Below are positions 61,301-64,000 of a DNA stretch of 64,000 nt, piece by piece. This DNA is from Piscinibacter gummiphilus. GTDB taxonomy: Bacteria; Pseudomonadota; Gammaproteobacteria; Burkholderiales; Burkholderiaceae_C. Under the pieces are notes generated by a model, which was not told where the DNA came from, did no database searches, and was given only the letters and a program-made list of their open reading frames with translations. The position numbers were made by a program, and so were the translations under genes. Location of the stretch: contig NZ_CP015118.1 of the NCBI RefSeq assembly GCF_002116905.1, positions 5,208,001 through 5,272,000 on the forward strand. The letters run 5' to 3'. Each line of letters opens with the position of its first letter. Position 1 is the stretch's first letter.

Positions 61301-61923
61301 AGGCCCGCGCACAGGTCGCTCATGCGGCCCGCGGCGGTGGCCTGCTGGCCGCGCATCAGCAGCAGCATCTGCTGCTCCATCTCCGTGCGGGCGGACGCGT
61401 CGGCCGGGCGCGGGGTCACGCCCGGCTCGGACGGCACTTCACGCCACTGCCAGTCGAAGACCCACAGGTCGGCCGGGTGCACCCGGTCGGCACCGGCCAC
61501 GGCCTGCACGTCGCGGTAGCGCGGGAACAGTGCGAGCGGCGAGAGCGGCTTGCCGGCGAGCAGGCGCTGCAGGTAGTCGAGCAGCGCGAAGGAGGTCTGT
61601 TCGATGACGTCGACGTCGGCCGAGGTCATCTTCTGCGGTTTCAGCACGAAGCGCTTGACCGCGGATTCGCTGGCGCGAAGCACGCTGGCCACGGCCGGCA
61701 GGCCGACGAGTTCGAGGGCACCCACGCCCTGGTGGATCTGCTGGTGCGCGGTGCGCAGCACGGCGGGATCGACGGCATCGACGTCGGAGCCGCTGACGGC
61801 CTCGGCATCCTTGACGAAGCGGCGAAGCGCCTTGTGGGCAGCCTCCAGGGAGCGGCGCAGTTCTTCCTGCACCCACGCCAGTGCGCTCAGGTCGTCGGTG
61901 GTTTCGCTGTGGTTGTCGCTCAT
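55330..61923 (-). CDS. chpA: ChpA-type hybrid sensor kinase of type IV pilus chemosensory system
   Basis: This 2197-residue cytoplasmic hybrid CheA has several histidine phosphotransfer modules. His in FHTFKGSSRMVGL (near 769), AHSLAGSSATVG (near 1149) and LHTLKGGARL (near 1422) are intact sites; an N-terminal module near 61 is degenerate. Long Asp/Glu/Pro-rich linkers lie between them. The CheA kinase core follows (LRNCVTHGIE near 1774, DDGAGL, GRGVGMDVV), then a CheW-like domain and a C-terminal receiver (VVDDSLTVRR from about 2074, SDIEMPRMDGF, GKPY). It follows pilJ on the same strand. In Pseudomonas ChpA relays surface signals to PilG/PilH and cAMP. Length is slightly under the Pseudomonas protein. 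Confidence 0.93.
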   Translation of the reverse strand: MSDNHSETTDDLSALAWVQEELRRSLEAAHKALRRFVKDAEAVSGSDVDAVDPAVLRTAHQQIHQGVGALELVGLPAVASVLRASESAVKRFVLKPQKMTSADVDVIEQTSFALLDYLQRLLAGKPLSPLALFPRYRDVQAVAGADRVHPADLWVFDWQWREVPSEPGVTPRPADASARTEMEQQMLLLMRGQQATAAGRMSDLCAGLGAGASDLAASTLWKLAGAFFQSQAQGLLQADVFGKRVASRLLAQLRIFERGDNEVSERLAQDLLFFCAQTPTPADGRAPRLAAVRQAYDLESHVPVDYEVSRLGRYDPAWVAQAKKRVSSAKDAWSGVAGGEMHRLGGLSEQFSLVGDSLRRLYPSGEVLADELQQAILQTQQSGAAPETPLAMEVATSVLYLESSLEDTDFDHPEQAQRVRRLAQRIAGVRSGQTPDPLEAWMEELYRRVSDRQTMGSVVQELRSSLAEVEKQIDQFFRKPAERDVLMPVPGQLSSMRGVMSVLGMDQATQALLRMRDDVEGLIATEVDPQGVVQSGTFDRLAGNLGALGFLIDMLGAQPQVAKSLFVFDPLTGALSPLMGRSAAARSATNLAVPKMAPTVEPRVIEQAQALAEAAVSERMPLDALSNELEHLQQEAQAADQAGLVATIEQAQHNIEQAQGLAEVTEAREQLSEALNDFVITAGDAVALDPLPLPAAKSAPAPAPAPVAAPVAAPAASAPGADLADDPEMREIFLEEAREKVGEARDSLAQLAAAPGDVEQLTAVRRAFHTFKGSSRMVGLKEFGDAAWACEQLYNTWLAGQNAATPALLDFSHKALNHLADWIEAIANQTAHGWKSGPLVKAAEAFGRGEPVGDIATPSAEAAALPLMSLALDTPAEAPVVAPAPAPVETPELPVAQAVETIESFDLDLDLAPVADIPPEAPVQAAAVPVAEALPELSFDLDLGAFDDTPPVTVPPAAEPADAPVVDLTAGLPAEEAVLSSLDVPQAVELDALPAAESVELIELDLGDDVFGDAVPAVAAAPVAEERTVIEPRQDTAPGALVDFPAAEIDHLDIPFDDAVPVAAAEPAGEPETIEFAEAVEAIEAAVEEPAPFVDDDQVRIVGPLRISIPLFNIYLNEADELSRKLTTEVAEWAMELHRPVGEMPIALAHSLAGSSATVGFADLSQLARTLEHALMRSQAIGHGTPEEGRLFVEAAEEVRRLLHQFAAGFLKAPAPELLERLAEHEVSSARRLEEANAAVDAQAARGDDEPDLLLDAEPESLTEALAEAAPPAADVPVQDTRPGALEVDLQAAEAEALALPEVQPAAERLPEPAFEPAAQAPAEARESAFGSLPEPGELGQAEFKAFTPLPVAAPVASAAPFRADRDEDDEDIDAVDAVDAELFPIFEEEAEELLPQLSAALRDWTRQPENNAHAASCMRTLHTLKGGARLAGAMRLGEMAHRLETAIEHLLQAENATAADVERLESRADALSGAFEALKSRDAQAYAEAEEALDTPTAEEPVVAVEPHTTPAALEAIPALPVIEPVSVVPIVHAAASDTAAAPLVDLPPAAPVSNEIDWSRFAESAPDLDTPTHQPVAAANAAVRVRGPLLERMVNQAGEVSITRSRIEAEVGNIRGSLGDLTDNLERLRQQLRDIEFQAETQMISRQEAAKAAHETFDPLESDRFTRFQELTRMMAESVNDVATVQRSLQRTLETTEDELAAQARLTRDLQDDLLRTRMVEFESQSDRLYRVVRQAAKETGKQVRLDIIGGSIEIDRGVLDRMTPAFEHLLRNCVTHGIESPEVRTAAGKDPVGNIVVVLRQEGNEVGVEFRDDGAGLNLSRIRDKAEKMGLIAPGSEHSDGELANLIFMPGFSTAETVTELAGRGVGMDVVRSEVNAMGGRIETATAAGQGTGFTLVLPLTTAVTQVVMLRCGDSIVAVPATLIEIVRRLSVEEIEHAYQSGSYTLAERSMLFFWFGALLQQTPVSGEAGRTRPVVVVRSAQQRVALHVDEVLGTQEVVVKNLGPQLSRLPGLAGMTLLASGSVALIYNPVALATLYGDAARQATQAARLSPEQQVVKPTVEEAHQHLAPLVLVVDDSLTVRRVTQRLLTREGFRVTLAKDGIEALERLAEERPQVVLSDIEMPRMDGFDLARNIRGDARMSDLPIIMITSRIAQKHRDYAAELGVDHYLGKPYSEEDLLALIARYTTSVAAPA

Positions 61924-61999
61924 CGTGGCCTGTGTGCGTTTGGCTTCGAACCGGGGATCAGTCCGCGGCGCATGGGTTCATGGCCGCGGGATTCTCCGG

Positions 62000-64000
62000 T
62001 CAGTCGATCTTGAACCGTGCAACCGATTGCTTCAGTTCTTCAGCGGTACGGGACAGCTCGCGCACCATCTGGGCGGTGGACCGGGTACCTTCACCGGTCT
62101 GCTCCGTCACCGCGAAGATGTGCTGGATGTTCGCGGCCACCACGTTCGCCGATTCGGCTTCGCGGAGCGCCTGGTTGGAAATCTGTCCGATCAGGTCGGC
62201 GAGCTGGCGCGACACGCGGTCGATGTCACCCAGTGCGCTACCGGCCGCGTCAGACAGCCGGGTACCTTCCACCACCCCTTGCGTGGAGCGTTCCATGGCG
62301 CCCACCGCGTCCTGGGTGTCGGTCTGAATGGTCTTCACCAGCGCCGCGATCTGGCGCGTTGCGTCGCCGGAGCGTTCAGCGAGTCGTTGCACTTCTTCCG
62401 CAACCACCGAGAAGCCTCGGCCGGCTTCACCGGCGGAGGCCGCCTGGATGGCGGCGTTCAGTGCCAGCACGTTCGTCTGTTCCGTAATGTCCGAGATCAG
62501 TTCGGTGATTTCACCGATCTCCTGCGAGGATTCGCCCAGACGCTTGATGCGCTTGGAGGTTTCCTGGATGTGGTCGCGGATGGAGTTCATACCGCCGATG
62601 GTGTTCTGCACCGCGGTCAGACCGGATTCAGCGGCCTGCAGCGATTGACGGGCCACCTGGGCGGTCTGCTGGGCTTGCGCGGACACGTCGTTGATTCGGT
62701 TCGCCATCTGGAGCACCGACTCGCCGGTTTCGCGAATCTCGCGGAGCTGCTCGTCGGAGGCGGCGAGCAGTTCGGTCGACGTGGCTTCCACCTGCTGCGT
62801 GGTTTCGGTCACCCGACCCACCGTGCCCTGCACCTGCGACACCAGGGTACGCAGTTCTTCCACCGTGTAGTTCACCGAGTCGGCGATGGCGCCCGTGATG
62901 TCTTCCGTCACGGTGGCTTGTTGCGTCAGGTCACCTTCAGCAACCGTCTGCAGTTCGTTCATCAATCGCAGAATGGCGGCCTGGTTCGCGTCGTTGACGC
63001 GCTTGGCTTCCTGTTCCTGGCGTTCGGCTTCGAGTCGTTGCGTTTCGGCGAGGGCGGCACGTTGGCGCTGGTCGCGCAGCGAGAGTTGCACGAGGCCGGC
63101 ACCGCCGGCGGCCAGCACGGCGGCCGACAGCAGCAGCAGGATCAGCGTGCTGGTGGAGAAGCCGGTTTCGTCGCCGAGGCCGGACTGGACCTTCTCGAGG
63201 CCGATGCGCAGCGGTTCGCTGTCCTTGATGATGGCGGCTTGCGCTTCACGAGCGGACACCAGGCCCTGCAGGTTGCCCAGAATGGAGCCGGCTTGAACAC
63301 GGGTCTCTTCGTACAGGGCGAGCAGCGCGGTGAGGCGCTCCTTGGTCTGCGGTTCCTTCGTACCCGGCAGGCGCAGTTCCTGGTTGCCGGTCAGCAGGCC
63401 GTCGGCGATTTCCTTGAACGAGTTCAAGTCCTTGCCGAGCAGGAACACGGCTTCGGGGCTCACGCCTTCCATCGTCAGGAATTCGTTGGCGGACTTGCCG
63501 ATGCGCTGGGTCAGCATCACGAGCTGGCCCACGGCGGAGATTTCAGCGGAGGAGGCGTCCTGCTGCAGCTTCAGCGACGACACCGTTTCGGCGATTTCGA
63601 GCAGGTCGGACGACTGGCGGTTGATGGCGCGGAGCGCCTGACCCACCTGCGTCAGGATCTGCTGCTGGCCCAGCACGGTCTTCGCGTTCTTTTCGGCGGC
63701 GTCGACGAGCGGGAGCAGCGGCGCGAGTTCGGTCTGGACCGAGGCCGGTGCGGCGCTCAGTTCGCCGTCACCGGTGGCCAGGCCGCGCACGTTGCGCGCC
63801 AGCACCTCGGTGGATTCCTTCACTTCCGGGAAGGCGGACGCGGAGCCGATCAGGGCCTGCGACACCGACTTCGCGAGACGCTGCGACTGCATCAGCGCCT
63901 GGCCGGAAGCACCCACCTGGGCCGCGCCCTTGGTGGCGGAGAAGATGGACGCCGTGGCGGTGATCAGCAGGCCGGCGAGGCCCACCAGCACCATCGCGAC
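62000..64000 (-). CDS. pilJ: PilJ-type chemoreceptor (N-terminus off window)
   Basis: At least 664 residues are visible; a methionine codon at 63994 begins a hydrophobic helix but is probably not the real start, because PilJ proteins have cytoplasmic residues before it, so the N-terminus lies to the right of the window. Two membrane helices flank a periplasmic type IV pili-sensing domain of about 280 residues. A HAMP-like stretch and a signalling tip (EITELISDITEQTNVLALNAAIQ, then AGEAGRGFSVVAEEVQRLAERS) follow. It feeds ChpA, encoded 76 bases downstream, in the twitching-motility chemosensory array. No pilus genes are seen before the edge. Confidence 0.92.
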   Translation of the reverse strand, partial: VAMVLVGLAGLLITATASIFSATKGAAQVGASGQALMQSQRLAKSVSQALIGSASAFPEVKESTEVLARNVRGLATGDGELSAAPASVQTELAPLLPLVDAAEKNAKTVLGQQQILTQVGQALRAINRQSSDLLEIAETVSSLKLQQDASSAEISAVGQLVMLTQRIGKSANEFLTMEGVSPEAVFLLGKDLNSFKEIADGLLTGNQELRLPGTKEPQTKERLTALLALYEETRVQAGSILGNLQGLVSAREAQAAIIKDSEPLRIGLEKVQSGLGDETGFSTSTLILLLLSAAVLAAGGAGLVQLSLRDQRQRAALAETQRLEAERQEQEAKRVNDANQAAILRLMNELQTVAEGDLTQQATVTEDITGAIADSVNYTVEELRTLVSQVQGTVGRVTETTQQVEATSTELLAASDEQLREIRETGESVLQMANRINDVSAQAQQTAQVARQSLQAAESGLTAVQNTIGGMNSIRDHIQETSKRIKRLGESSQEIGEITELISDITEQTNVLALNAAIQAASAGEAGRGFSVVAEEVQRLAERSGDATRQIAALVKTIQTDTQDAVGAMERSTQGVVEGTRLSDAAGSALGDIDRVSRQLADLIGQISNQALREAESANVVAANIQHIFAVTEQTGEGTRSTAQMVRELSRTAEELKQSVARFKID

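Noticed and set aside
55318..62013. A plus-strand open frame of more than 2200 codons opposite chpA
   Set aside because: It is the exact antisense shadow of chpA, rich in His/Gly/Arg/Leu with no domain, and results from third-position G/C bias.
63994..64000. Start codon of pilJ at 63994
   Set aside because: The frame continues open to the window edge and the codon opens a membrane helix; PilJ proteins have residues before it, so the true start is probably outside.
1..64000. CRISPR arrays, tRNA or rRNA genes, insertion sequences, prophage or integrase genes
   Set aside because: Reading through the window I found no regularly spaced repeats, no tRNA/rRNA signature sequences and no transposase or integrase motifs. 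A dedicated covariance-model or IS search would be needed to exclude small or divergent ones.

Overview
The window looks like chromosomal DNA of a high-GC betaproteobacterium of the order Burkholderiales, probably near Rhizobacter, Roseateles/Mitsuaria, Piscinibacter or Leptothrix. This rests on strong G/C bias at third codon positions, the aa3 oxidase cluster with its DUF2244, DUF2970 and DUF2909 satellites, the yqgE-ruvX-pyrR-pyrB-pyrC' cluster, and the family types; the genus is inferred. I saw no rRNA, tRNA, CRISPR array, transposase or phage gene. Coding density is high and no gene-free gap exceeds 300 bases.

1-9066: a minus-strand cassette encodes a MoxR AAA+ ATPase, a small bpX5-like protein, a vWA-like/beta-propeller protein and a bpX6-like membrane protein that runs off the left edge. 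I read it as a MoxR-vWA-beta-propeller ternary system, a class predicted to act in biological conflict. A large hybrid histidine kinase (MASE1-CHASE-PAS-HisKA-HATPase-REC) diverges from it, and a SUI1-like factor follows.

9067-20350: rpoH lies behind a CIRCE (HrcA) operator overlapping a sigma-E-like promoter. The respiratory block follows: sco, ctaB, ctaA, a second Sco-like gene and SURF1, then (beyond a small DUF2909 gene on the other strand) ctaE, DUF2970, ctaG, a 38-residue membrane protein, ctaD, ctaC and DUF2244. Together they make and assemble cytochrome c oxidase with heme A and copper. SURF1 and DUF2909 have overlapping face-to-face start codons.

20351-31357: housekeeping genes. They include a BioC-like methyltransferase, comF, trmL, a Bug-type binding protein, gpsA, secB, grxC, a rhodanese (secB and grxC separated by a terminator-like hairpin), gpmA, a cNMP-binding-domain/flavoprotein fusion, two alpha/beta hydrolases, a cold-shock/DUF1294 protein and a small lipoprotein.

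31358-42684: a large hydrolase lipoprotein, a secreted lipase with its foldase and an overlapping AraC regulator, an acyltransferase, the pyrimidine genes (pyrC' lacks the metal-binding histidines), pyrR, ruvX, yqgE and a photolyase.

42685-53125: an accessory-looking stretch with two membrane acyltransferases, three small enzymes (VOC, class II aldolase, 4-OT), an SDR, two AraC regulators, a broken orphan vapB antitoxin, and a 982-residue LysM protein of unknown function.

53126-64000: an uncharacterised DUF695-like protein, a GAF-GGDEF diguanylate cyclase, and the twitching-motility chemosensory genes chpA and pilJ (pilJ truncated by the right edge).

REP-like GTCA(T/C)CCCGGCGAA-type palindromes sit in three intergenic spaces, two of them as inverted pairs.
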